From Mycobacterium sp. 852013-51886_SCH5428379 (GTDB lineage: Bacteria > Actinomycetota > Actinomycetes > Mycobacteriales > Mycobacteriaceae): a stretch of DNA of 64,000 nucleotides. The stretch is taken from contig NZ_LZSU01000019.1 of assembly GCF_001665575.1 (NCBI RefSeq), forward strand, positions 124,001-188,000. The letters are read 5' to 3'. The translations under genes were made by a program, and so were the position numbers. Position 1 is the stretch's first letter. Each line of letters begins with the position of its first letter. Below the pieces are notes generated by a model, which ran no database searches, was not told the DNA's origin, and saw only the letters and a list, made by a program, of their open reading frames with translations. Shown here one piece after another: positions 44,679-52,405 of the stretch.

Positions 44679-45610
44679 TGTGCCCTCTGCGTGGTGTCGA
44701 GGCGGGCGCCGCGCGCCCAGTCGGCGGCGTTCATCGGCTTCTTTCCCGGGGGCTGGACGGTGCCGAGCAGCACGGGCTCGGACGCGGTGCCGATGCGGAC
44801 CCCCGATTTCGCGACGTCGAGCTGTCCGGGCTCCAGCGCAGCGGTCGCGCCGGAGGCGTCGATGGTGACGGGGCCGAGCTTGACCCGCAGGTCACCGATG
44901 AGTGTCCAGGCGCCGGGAGCCGGTGTGACCGAACGGATTCGGCGCTCAACCACGTGGGCGGGCAGATCCCACCGCACCCGCGCCTCCTCGACGGTGATCT
45001 TGGGCGCGACGGTCACCCCGTCGGCCGGCTGCGGGACGGCCTGCAGTGTCGCGTCGGCGATGCCGTCGAGGGTGCGCTCGAGCAACGCCGCGCCTGAAAC
45101 AGCAAGGCGGTCAAGGAGATCCCCGGAGGTGTCGGAGGGTTGCACGGTCTCGGTCACCACCCCGTACACCGGGCCGGAGTCCAGCGCCGGCTCGATGAGG
45201 AACGTGGTGGCACCGGTCACGGTGTCCCCCGCGGCGATCGCGGCCTGCACGGGTGCCGCGCCGCGCCAGGCCGGGAGCAGCGAGAAGTGCAGGTTGATCC
45301 AGCCGTGGGCGGGGACGTCGAGCAGCTTCTGCGACAGCAGTGCGCCGTAGGCCACCACGGCGCAGCAGTCGGGACCGAGTTCGGCGAGTTCGGCGACGAA
45401 TTCGTCGGCGTTCGGTCTGGGCGGGCGCAGCACCGGGATGCCGTGGTCGAGGGCCAGCCGGGCCACCGGCGAGGGGGCGGGCTTACCGCGCCGGCCGGCG
45501 GCCGCGTCGGGGCGGGTCAGCACCGCGACCACGTCGTGGCGCGGCGAGTCGATGAGCCGCTGCAGCGAGGGCAGGGCCGGTTCGGGGGTGCCGGCGAAGA
45601 CGAGGCGCAC
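44675..45610 (-). CDS. fmt: Methionyl-tRNA formyltransferase
   Basis: 311 residues. [17 protein letters not shown] at the N-terminus, the GRRGKP loop, the catalytic [20 protein letters not shown] (Asn/His) and [19 protein letters not shown] are present, followed by a C-terminal OB-fold. It formylates initiator Met-tRNA. GTG at 45610 has TAGACT 6 nt upstream. A deformylase gene is not in the window. Confidence 0.96.
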   Translation of the reverse strand: MRLVFAGTPEPALPSLQRLIDSPRHDVVAVLTRPDAAAGRRGKPAPSPVARLALDHGIPVLRPPRPNADEFVAELAELGPDCCAVVAYGALLSQKLLDVPAHGWINLHFSLLPAWRGAAPVQAAIAAGDTVTGATTFLIEPALDSGPVYGVVTETVQPSDTSGDLLDRLAVSGAALLERTLDGIADATLQAVPQPADGVTVAPKITVEEARVRWDLPAHVVERRIRSVTPAPGAWTLIGDLRVKLGPVTIDASGATAALEPGQLDVAKSGVRIGTASEPVLLGTVQPPGKKPMNAADWARGARLDTTQRAQ

Positions 45611-45616
45611 CGCGAC

Positions 45617-45622
45617 AGTCTA
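45617..45622 (-). promoter_or_regulatory. -10 element of fmt-rsmB (leaderless)
   Basis: TAGACT on the minus strand ends 6 nt before the fmt GTG. Confidence 0.5.
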
Positions 45623-45630
45623 GGGAGCAC

Positions 45631-46167
45631 TCATCGCGGCGTTTGGTAGTACTCGCGTTCGGACACCCCGGCGGGCCCGGCGACGAACATCCACGGGATG
45701 CTGGTGACGGTCCGGTTCAACGTCGCGACGGCGTCGTTGTAGTACTGCCGGGCGAAGGCGAGTTTGTCCTCGGTCTCGGTGAGATTGCGCTGCAGATCGA
45801 GGAAGTTGTTCGACGAGTTGAGCTGCGGGTAGGCCTGGCCCAGCGCCAGCACCTGGCCGACGGCGGTGTCCAGCTCCCCCTCCGCGGCGGAGCGCTGGGC
45901 GACCGATCTGCCGGTGGTCGCGGCGGTGACGGCCGCCCGCGCGGAGGTGACGTGGTCGAGGATCGCCTTCTCGTGGGCGGCGAAGGTCGACACGGTGTGG
46001 ACGAGGCTGGGGATCAACGACGCCCGCCGGGTCAGCTCCACGTCGATGCCGGCCAGCGCCTCGGCGACCCGGATGTCGGCCGAGCGCAGCCTGTTGTACC
46101 CGGTGACGAAGACGAGTAGCGCCGCGACGGCGACGACCAGCACGAGCACCAGCAGAAAACTCACCAC
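45631..46167 (-). CDS. lemA: LemA family membrane protein
   Basis: 178 residues. One N-terminal membrane helix (3-21), then the LemA four-helix bundle: YNRLRSADIRVAEALAGIDVELTRRASLIPSLV, AQRSAAEGELDTAVG, YPQLNSSNNFLDLQRNLTETEDKLAFARQYYNDAV. Function is not firmly known; family members often pair with DUF2207 or TPM-domain proteins in envelope stress contexts, as here. GTG at 46167 overlaps the end of the DUF2207 gene by 7 nt. Ends 20 nt from fmt. Confidence 0.92.
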   Translation of the reverse strand: MVSFLLVLVLVVAVAALLVFVTGYNRLRSADIRVAEALAGIDVELTRRASLIPSLVHTVSTFAAHEKAILDHVTSARAAVTAATTGRSVAQRSAAEGELDTAVGQVLALGQAYPQLNSSNNFLDLQRNLTETEDKLAFARQYYNDAVATLNRTVTSIPWMFVAGPAGVSEREYYQTPR

Positions 46168-47993
46168 GAGCCGCCACCTCCTCCGCCGCCGCCTCCGCCG
46201 CCACCGCCGCCGGAGAAGCTGCTGCTGCTACTGCTCCCGCTCGACGAGGACGACGACTGCGAGGCGGTGTACGCGCTGATCGACGACGTCAGCGCAGATT
46301 CGAAACTGTCGAACGAGCCGTCGGCGCCGAAGGAACCGCCCGAATCCGACCCGCCCGAATCCGACGACGACGTGTGGTACCAGACCGGTTGGGGCGCAGG
46401 CGATCCCATCACGGTCTCATACTTCGCCGCCCACAGCGCGGCGGTGCCCGCGGCCACCGCGTACGGCAGGTAGGCGGTGTAGAGGTCCTTGCGGGCGGCG
46501 AAGTCGAACCGGGTCTCGGCCGAATCGGTCGAGATGAGCCGGTGGAACCCACCGACCCGCGACCACAGCTCGCGTCCGGCGGTGGTCCGGCGGGTGCCGA
46601 CGCCGCCCGCCCAGGACGACACGGAGCACAGGAAGAAGGCGACGAACGGCAGGGCCCAGCCGGTCGCGGGCAGACCCCACCGGAAGAAGCCGCACACCGC
46701 GACGATCAGCGCCAGGCCGTTGGCGCTGCGCAGCCACAACTCGGATCGGCGGTGCACCATCAGACCCTCGTCGAACGCCCACTTCTTGGCGGCGGCGGCC
46801 ATATCGGTGCCGGCGTTCTGGAGCCGGCGACCCGCACTGACATTGCCCTTGGCGTCGAACTCCCAGCCCGGAGCATCGACCTTCAGCGCCGATCCGACGG
46901 CGATGCTCACCGGGTCGAGGTCTGCCCACTCGGCTCGTTGCGCCTTGCCTCGCACGGTCCACTTCTTCGCGCCTTCCTGGCGCAGCGTCACCAGACCGCG
47001 TTCGGCGAGGTACAGCAGGGTGGCGATGAGGCCGTCCTTGGGCAGCGTCTCGGTGCGGATGTATTCGGCCTGGACCGGGCCGATGCCCGGCGGCGGCGCG
47101 TACTGCAGCGGGAACGGCGGGCGCCGCTCCCAGACGGCGCGCGACCACAGCAGCGCCGCGGCGGCGGCCGCCGCGGCCAGTGCGAGCATCGTCACCAGCC
47201 CCGACGCGGACCGTCCGACGATGCGGTCCCACTCGAACGGCCACGGCAGTTCGGCGCGCGGGGGTGTCGGGATGTCGACGCCGGCGCGCACGGTGACGGG
47301 GGTGCGCGGCGGCAGGTTCAGCGCCTGGAACCGCACATTGCCGTCGGTGACGGTCAGACCGGTGCAGGCCCGGCCGATGCCGCTGCCGACACTGCACTGG
47401 GCGCCGGTGACGTCTCCGGGCAGGTCGATGGAGATGTCGGCCCGTTCGATGGTGTTGTTCCACGACGGCGCGATGACGTTCCAGAAGAAGACCGACGCCG
47501 CGTTCGGGTCACCGGTGGTCTCGGCGAAGCGCCGGTCGGCGCCGGTGTCGCCGGGGTCGAGCACGCCGGGGATGGTGTAGCGGATCTCGTAGACGTGTTC
47601 GCCGTACGGCAGCGTGCTGTCCGGGTCCCCGATCTTGGCGACCCGGAAGCGGTCGGCGTCCTCCCAGAGCAGGTCGTAGGGTACGGGGCCGCCGTCGAGG
47701 GAGACCGAGTCGATGTCAGGTACCTGCCGGATGCGGGAGTCATTGGGGTTGAGGACATCCCAATAGCGGAAGATGCCGTGCCTGCCGGAGGGGAACCGGC
47801 CCGTGATGGTCTCTTTGGCCTCGAGTTCGCCGTCGTCGCCGACGACGTAGTCGGCCCGGTAGTCGGTGATCACCACGGGATCCTCGACCGGGTCCGCGGT
47901 GCCCGACCCGCCACCTGACGCCAGCGGCCACAGCAGCCCGATCGCGACGAGCCCCACTGTGATCGACCAGCCGATCAGTCGTCCCACCGGCAC
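46161..47993 (-). CDS. DUF2207 membrane protein with Gly-rich C-terminus
   Basis: 610 residues. A signal-anchor helix (about 6-25) leads to the extracytoplasmic DUF2207 beta domain (ITDYRADYVVGDDGELEAKETITGRF-type start, HGIFRYWDVL, YEIRYTIPGVL, FFWNVIAPSWNNTIERADI). A helix near 260-285, a winged-helix-like cytoplasmic region (IATLLYLAERGLVTLRQEG) and two more helices follow. The tail is low-complexity Ser then a run of glycines ending in SW. Partner of the overlapping lemA gene. GTG at 47993 or 47987 are possible starts. Function unknown. Confidence 0.88.
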   Translation of the reverse strand: MPVGRLIGWSITVGLVAIGLLWPLASGGGSGTADPVEDPVVITDYRADYVVGDDGELEAKETITGRFPSGRHGIFRYWDVLNPNDSRIRQVPDIDSVSLDGGPVPYDLLWEDADRFRVAKIGDPDSTLPYGEHVYEIRYTIPGVLDPGDTGADRRFAETTGDPNAASVFFWNVIAPSWNNTIERADISIDLPGDVTGAQCSVGSGIGRACTGLTVTDGNVRFQALNLPPRTPVTVRAGVDIPTPPRAELPWPFEWDRIVGRSASGLVTMLALAAAAAAAALLWSRAVWERRPPFPLQYAPPPGIGPVQAEYIRTETLPKDGLIATLLYLAERGLVTLRQEGAKKWTVRGKAQRAEWADLDPVSIAVGSALKVDAPGWEFDAKGNVSAGRRLQNAGTDMAAAAKKWAFDEGLMVHRRSELWLRSANGLALIVAVCGFFRWGLPATGWALPFVAFFLCSVSSWAGGVGTRRTTAGRELWSRVGGFHRLISTDSAETRFDFAARKDLYTAYLPYAVAAGTAALWAAKYETVMGSPAPQPVWYHTSSSDSGGSDSGGSFGADGSFDSFESALTSSISAYTASQSSSSSSGSSSSSSFSGGGGGGGGGGGGGGSW

Positions 47994-48039
47994 CTACCCT
48001 TCGAACATCGGCCCTTCGCTTTCTGGCCAGGATGTGCGC

Positions 48040-50034
48040 TCAGCCTATGTGCAACGGGTCGATCTGGACGCGGGATGGATCGGTGTCGTGGCGGGCGCTG
48101 AGGACGCCGGTCGCGCGGCGCAGCGCGGCCGCGAGGGCGAGTCCGCGCTGCCGGGGCACCCGGACCAGCATCCGGCTCACCGGCTGCTGGGCCGTCATGC
48201 CGGGCGGCCTGCGGGCGCCGATCGGCAGGTCGACGGGTCCGAGGGGTTCGGCGTCCTCGGGGAGTTCGGCGGTCGCGAGAAGCGCGGTCACCGCGTCGTA
48301 CGGGCCGTCGACGGCGGCGATGTGGACCGCGGGCGGCAGCCCCACCTCGGCGCGGGCGTCGAGTTCGAGGTCGGCGTGGCCGACCGGATCCCAGCGGATC
48401 AGCGACTGCACGGTCGGGATCGCCGCCTCCGCGATCACGGCGACCACTCCCCCGTCGGATCGCGGGCGGACCTGGGCGGCCGCGGCCATCCAGCGGCGCA
48501 GGGTGTCCTCGGCGGCGCGCAGATCCTGGCGGCCGAGCAGTGCCCACCCGTCGAGGAGCAGGGCGGCGCCGTATCCGGCCTCGGGTACCGGTTCGGCACC
48601 CGGCGTGGCGACGACGAGGGCGGGGCGGTCCGGTACGGCGGCGACCATCGCGTCGCCGCCGGAGGTGATGACCTGGGTTCCGGGAAAGGCGCGGCCGAGT
48701 TCCTCGGCGGTGCGGCGGGCGCCCACCACCACGGCGCGCACCGATTCGGATCCGCAACGCCCACAACGTAGTTGGGGTTCGTCGCGGCCGCACCACCGGC
48801 ACACCGCGGCACCGCGTTCGGGCAGCGACAGCGGACCGGTGCAGTGTCTGCACCGGGCGATCGCACGGCAGCGGGCACACGCCAGCGCGGGCACGTAGCC
48901 GCGCCGGGGCACCTGCACCAGCACCGGCCGTCCCCCGTCGAGCGCGGAACGTGCCGCGCGCAGCGCCATCGACGGCAGCCGCGCGGTCCGGGCGGCGGGG
49001 TCACGTTCCTGTTCGAAGCCGTCGTCGTCGAGCGCGACCACCCGCGGCGCCGCCGCCCGCACCGTCGCGCGGGTGGCCACCAGATCGTGCGCCCAGCCGC
49101 TGCGCACCAGCGCCTGGGCCTCGGCCGTGCGCGCGTAGCCACCGATCAGGGCCGCGCACCGCAGCTGGTGCGCGCGCAACATGGCCACCTCACGGGCGTG
49201 CGGATACGGGGCCCGCGGTTCGGCGAGCGAATCGTCGCCGTCGTCCCACACCAGCACCAGCCCGAGATCGCACACCGGCGCGAACACCGCACTGCGCGTG
49301 CCGATCACCACGCGCGCGCCGCCGCGCAGCACCGACAGCCAGCGCCGGTAGCGCTGCGTGGGCCCCAGCCCGGCCGACAGCGCCGCCACCCGGTCGTCGC
49401 CGAGGAGTGCGACGACCGCGGCGTGCAGGGCGTCGACGTCGCGCTGATCCGGCAGAATCGCCAGGACGCCGCGACCGGCCGCGGCGGCGACGGCCGCGGC
49501 CTCGGCCAGACGGTCCGCCCAGCGCTCACCGGGCAGCGCCTGCCAGACGGCGCGGGCGGCGCGGCCCTCCTCGATCGCGGTGAGGAACTGCCCTGCGCGC
49601 GCATAGGCGTCCCACGCGGTGCGGTCGATCGGTCCGACCGTCAGCGGCGGCGGCGCGGCCACGGGTTCCTTCTCGACGCGGGCGTGGCGGGGCGGCAGCG
49701 CCAGCCGCAGCACGTCGGGCCGGGTGCCGGCGTAGCGGGCGACGACGGCGTCGGTCAGCCTGCGGATGTCGGGGGTGAGCACCGGTTCGGCGGAGACGAC
49801 ACGGTCGAGCCAGCCGAGCTGGCCGACGTGGTCGGTCTGGGATCGGCGTTCGAGCAGATAGGCGTCGACCAGGCGGCCGCGAAAGCGGACCCGCACCCGT
49901 ACCCCGGGCTGGGCGTCGTCGGAGCAGTCGGCGGGGACGAGATAGTCGAATTCGCGGTCGAGGTGCGGGACCGTCAGCATCGGCAGCACGCGCGCGATCG
50001 GTTCGTGCTCGGCCGCCTGCCGGATCGTGGTCAC
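48040..50034 (-). CDS. priA: PriA-like primosomal protein N', helicase motifs degenerate
   Basis: 664 residues. The N-terminal 3'-DNA-binding domain (VLPMLTVPHLDREFDYLVPAD) and the zinc-binding cysteines (CARC, CRHC, CRWC, CGRC at about 385-435) are conserved. Walker A, normally GxTGSGKT, is replaced around EEGRAARAVWQALPGE, and the DEEH box reads VWDDGDDSLAEPRAPYPHA. This is the known actinobacterial form predicted not to be an ATP-driven helicase, presumably acting as a scaffold for replication restart. GTG at 50034 is the only well-placed start. Confidence 0.92.
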   Translation of the reverse strand: MTTIRQAAEHEPIARVLPMLTVPHLDREFDYLVPADCSDDAQPGVRVRVRFRGRLVDAYLLERRSQTDHVGQLGWLDRVVSAEPVLTPDIRRLTDAVVARYAGTRPDVLRLALPPRHARVEKEPVAAPPPLTVGPIDRTAWDAYARAGQFLTAIEEGRAARAVWQALPGERWADRLAEAAAVAAAAGRGVLAILPDQRDVDALHAAVVALLGDDRVAALSAGLGPTQRYRRWLSVLRGGARVVIGTRSAVFAPVCDLGLVLVWDDGDDSLAEPRAPYPHAREVAMLRAHQLRCAALIGGYARTAEAQALVRSGWAHDLVATRATVRAAAPRVVALDDDGFEQERDPAARTARLPSMALRAARSALDGGRPVLVQVPRRGYVPALACARCRAIARCRHCTGPLSLPERGAAVCRWCGRDEPQLRCGRCGSESVRAVVVGARRTAEELGRAFPGTQVITSGGDAMVAAVPDRPALVVATPGAEPVPEAGYGAALLLDGWALLGRQDLRAAEDTLRRWMAAAAQVRPRSDGGVVAVIAEAAIPTVQSLIRWDPVGHADLELDARAEVGLPPAVHIAAVDGPYDAVTALLATAELPEDAEPLGPVDLPIGARRPPGMTAQQPVSRMLVRVPRQRGLALAAALRRATGVLSARHDTDPSRVQIDPLHIG

Positions 50035-50076
50035 CCCGTGGGTCTAGCAGACGGCCCCGACGCGCGAAGCACTCAC

Positions 50077-51393
50077 CTACAGCGCGAAGTGCTCCTTGTA
50101 GATCTGTCCGTGCACGCCGACGGTGCGGTCCACGACCTGGGAGATGGTGAAGTCGCTCGCAGCCGAGAGATAGGCGTAGGCCGTCGCGCGGTCCATGCCG
50201 CGGTCGTGTTCCAGGTAGTCGAGGGCGTTGACGACGGCCCGGCGCATCGCGATGTTGAGATCGCTGCCCTGTCCGCCGCCCTGGCCGCCGTCGGGGTCGG
50301 ACAGTCCGATGGGGATCCACGCCTGCGCGGTCTCGGCGAACGGGTAGTGGTAGGCGACGCTGGGGGCGTCGCCGGATCCGGGTTTGCAGACCGTGAGGCG
50401 GAACGTGCCGCGCAGCGAGCCCTCCATGGCGGTCAGCGCCACCTCACCGTCGCCCATCGCCATGTGCGGGTCGCCGACGTAGAACAGCGCGCCGGGGGCG
50501 AACACCGGGACGTAGAACGTCGACCCGGGGCCGAGGTGTTTGATGTCGATGTTTCCGCCGCCGATCGTGGGCGGGATGGAGTTGGCGTTCGGCGGGTTGA
50601 GCCCCTCGTCGCGGGCGAACGCGACGCCCATCACGCCCATGAAGGGGTTGAGCGGGAACCGCGCCGAGCTGGAGCCGCCGACCGGCATCACGCCGCGGCC
50701 GTCCTGCACCGGGGTGAACACCGACACGCTTCCCCACTGGGTCGGATCGGGTGCGGACCGGTCGTCGGTGCCGGTCGGCGGCATCACCTCGGCCAGCGAG
50801 ATGCCTGCGGGCGCCGCCTTGTCGGCGGTCAGCCCGAGCGCGCCCTTGCCGTGCCGGCTTGACACCACTCCGTAGGGCACCCGCGGGATAGTCTCCAGCG
50901 TCTCGATCTTCAGCACGTCACCGGGTTCGGCGCCCTCGACGAAGATCGGCCCGGTCACCACGTGCGGACCGTCCTTGGCGAAGTCGCGGGGCGTGCGATT
51001 GTATTCAGCGGCAATGACTTTCGCGTCATCGAGTACGTCGGATTCGCCGACGCCCTTCCCGCCGAAGTACTCGACGGGGTTGCGGCCCTGGTCTTCGAGG
51101 ATGCCCTCGTGCGACACCGTGTCGATGGTGACCGTCTGGCCGCTGCGCATCCGCAGCACGGGCGTCGCGTGCACGGTCGGGACGTAACCCCACAGCACCT
51201 GATCGGGCAGCGAGGACAGGTAGTGATCCCCGCTGCGATCCCCCTGACCGGGCTGCAGGACCGGGATCGACGCGTACGGGGGCGCGGGCGCCTCCGCCTT
51301 GGACTCCGGTCTCGAACACGCGACGACGGCCGCCGTCGCACCTACTCCGACAGCGGCCGTGTGCAGGAATGCCCTGCGTCCCATCTGAGGCAT
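50077..51393 (-). CDS. Acetamidase/formamidase family protein, Tat lipoprotein
   Basis: 438 residues. The N-terminus combines a twin-arginine motif (GRRAFLH, Arg6-Arg7) with a lipobox ending VVACS (Cys26), predicting Tat export and lipidation. The body is FmdA/AmdA-like: VHATPVLRMRSGQTVTIDTVSHEG, EPGDVLKIETLE, GNIDIKHLGPGSTFYVPVFAPGALFYVGDPHMAMGDGEV (metal-site region), and a C-terminal YLSAASDFTISQVVD. ATG at 51393 is set by TAGGTT ending 7 nt upstream; a TTG at 51402 falls inside that element. Known relatives hydrolyse short amides in the cytoplasm, so surface placement is unusual. Confidence 0.87.
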   Translation of the reverse strand: MPQMGRRAFLHTAAVGVGATAAVVACSRPESKAEAPAPPYASIPVLQPGQGDRSGDHYLSSLPDQVLWGYVPTVHATPVLRMRSGQTVTIDTVSHEGILEDQGRNPVEYFGGKGVGESDVLDDAKVIAAEYNRTPRDFAKDGPHVVTGPIFVEGAEPGDVLKIETLETIPRVPYGVVSSRHGKGALGLTADKAAPAGISLAEVMPPTGTDDRSAPDPTQWGSVSVFTPVQDGRGVMPVGGSSSARFPLNPFMGVMGVAFARDEGLNPPNANSIPPTIGGGNIDIKHLGPGSTFYVPVFAPGALFYVGDPHMAMGDGEVALTAMEGSLRGTFRLTVCKPGSGDAPSVAYHYPFAETAQAWIPIGLSDPDGGQGGGQGSDLNIAMRRAVVNALDYLEHDRGMDRATAYAYLSAASDFTISQVVDRTVGVHGQIYKEHFAL

Positions 51394-51400
51394 AGGGCGC

Positions 51401-51406
51401 AACCTA
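51401..51406 (-). promoter_or_regulatory. -10 element of acetamidase-like gene (leaderless)
   Basis: TAGGTT on the minus strand ends 7 nt before the ATG at 51393. Confidence 0.45.
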
Positions 51407-51421
51407 TGCAGCTCCGGTTAC

Positions 51422-51736
51422 CTAGACGTTAGCGCGAGTTTTCGCCCGGTTTACCTCGAGATACCGGTCGACCTGCTCGGGCTCGAGCGTCTTCGACCAG
51501 ATGGTGAGTTTGTGGTCCGGGCCCGCGTCCTCGTTCTCCTCGGCGCGCTTGGCGGCGGCGGCGCGGAAACCGGCGACGCCGAGCACCAGCGACGCGGCCA
51601 ACGCGGCGCCGGCCAGCGCGGCGAGTTGGCTGCCGTGGGCCAGTGCCGCGACGAACAGTCCCAACCAGACGAAGCTGGTGAGCATGACGAGGTAGGCCAG
51701 ACCGGTGACGACGGACGAACTGGTACGGGTCAACAT
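51422..51736 (-). CDS. Small membrane protein, two helices
   Basis: 104 residues. Two membrane helices (about 10-33 and 38-60) are followed by a hydrophilic tail (KRAEENEDAGPDHKLTIWSKTLEPEQVDRYLEVNR). No named family recognised. ATG at 51736 has a perfect AGGAGG. It is divergent from the TetR gene, with tandem palindromes between them, so it is the likely target of that repressor; its stop is 29 nt from the acetamidase-like start. Confidence 0.75.
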   Translation of the reverse strand: MLTRTSSSVVTGLAYLVMLTSFVWLGLFVAALAHGSQLAALAGAALAASLVLGVAGFRAAAAKRAEENEDAGPDHKLTIWSKTLEPEQVDRYLEVNRAKTRANV

Positions 51737-51753
51737 GGAGCCTCCTTACAGAA

Positions 51754-51789
51754 CGCTACGCGTATCGTAGCGCTACGCCCAGTGTAGCG
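51754..51789. promoter_or_regulatory. Tandem overlapping TetR-type operators
   Basis: Two 19-bp palindromes share two bases. The first, 51754-51772, is CGCTACG-CGTAT-CGTAGCG with perfect 7-bp arms. The second, 51771-51789, is CGCTACG-CCCAG-TGTAGCG with one mismatch. Centres are 17 bp apart. They lie between the divergent membrane-protein and TetR genes (starts 51736 and 51833), the standard place for an autoregulated TetR operator. Confidence 0.7.
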
Positions 51790-51832
51790 TTGTTCGCGCG
51801 GCAGATATTCCCGGCGAGAGGCGGTCCCACCG

Positions 51833-52399
51833 ATGACCGAGCGCGGCAGCGTCGAGGACCGCATCGGAGCGTCCACGCTGGACCTGCTGCGCAGCCGCGG
51901 GCCCGGGTCGGTCACCGTGGAGGCTGTCGCGGCGGCGTCCGGCGTGGCCAAGACGACGATCTACCGCCGCTACAGCGACCGGCGCCAGATGCTCTCCGAC
52001 GCCCTGTCACGGCTGCCGGTCGCGACTCCCCTGGATCCGCGGACCACGCCCCAGGACCTGCTGCGCTGGCTGATCGAGCACGCCGTGCAGGACGTCGAGG
52101 ACGGTGTCGGACTGGGCGGGGTGGCAGCGATGCTGACCGGCGCGGACCCGGAGTTCACCGCGCTGTTCCGGCAGCTCTTGGTCGACCGACGCAACCGCCT
52201 CACCGCCGCGATCGAGGCCGGCAAGGCCGCCGGCGCCCTGCGGGCCGACACCGACGGCACCACGCTGCTCGACGCGATCGTCGGCGCCTACCTCGCCGAA
52301 CAGGCCCGCACCGGGGGCATCACCGACGGCTGGGAGAAGCGGTTGTTCGACCTGTTCTGGCCGGCGGTGGCCGCCGAACCGCGACCGGCCGGGAGGTAG
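51833..52399 (+). CDS. TetR family transcriptional regulator
   Basis: 188 residues. The N-terminal HTH is clear (SVTVEAVAAASGVAKTTIYRRYSDRRQML, about residues 27-55), and the remaining helical ligand domain ends in TetR_C-like LDAIVGAYLAEQARTGG. It probably represses itself and the divergent small membrane protein through the tandem palindromes. PucR follows 6 nt after its stop in the same orientation, so the two regulators may be co-transcribed. Ligand unknown. Confidence 0.9.
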   Translation: MTERGSVEDRIGASTLDLLRSRGPGSVTVEAVAAASGVAKTTIYRRYSDRRQMLSDALSRLPVATPLDPRTTPQDLLRWLIEHAVQDVEDGVGLGGVAAMLTGADPEFTALFRQLLVDRRNRLTAAIEAGKAAGALRADTDGTTLLDAIVGAYLAEQARTGGITDGWEKRLFDLFWPAVAAEPRPAGR

Positions 52400-52405
52400 C
52401 CACAC

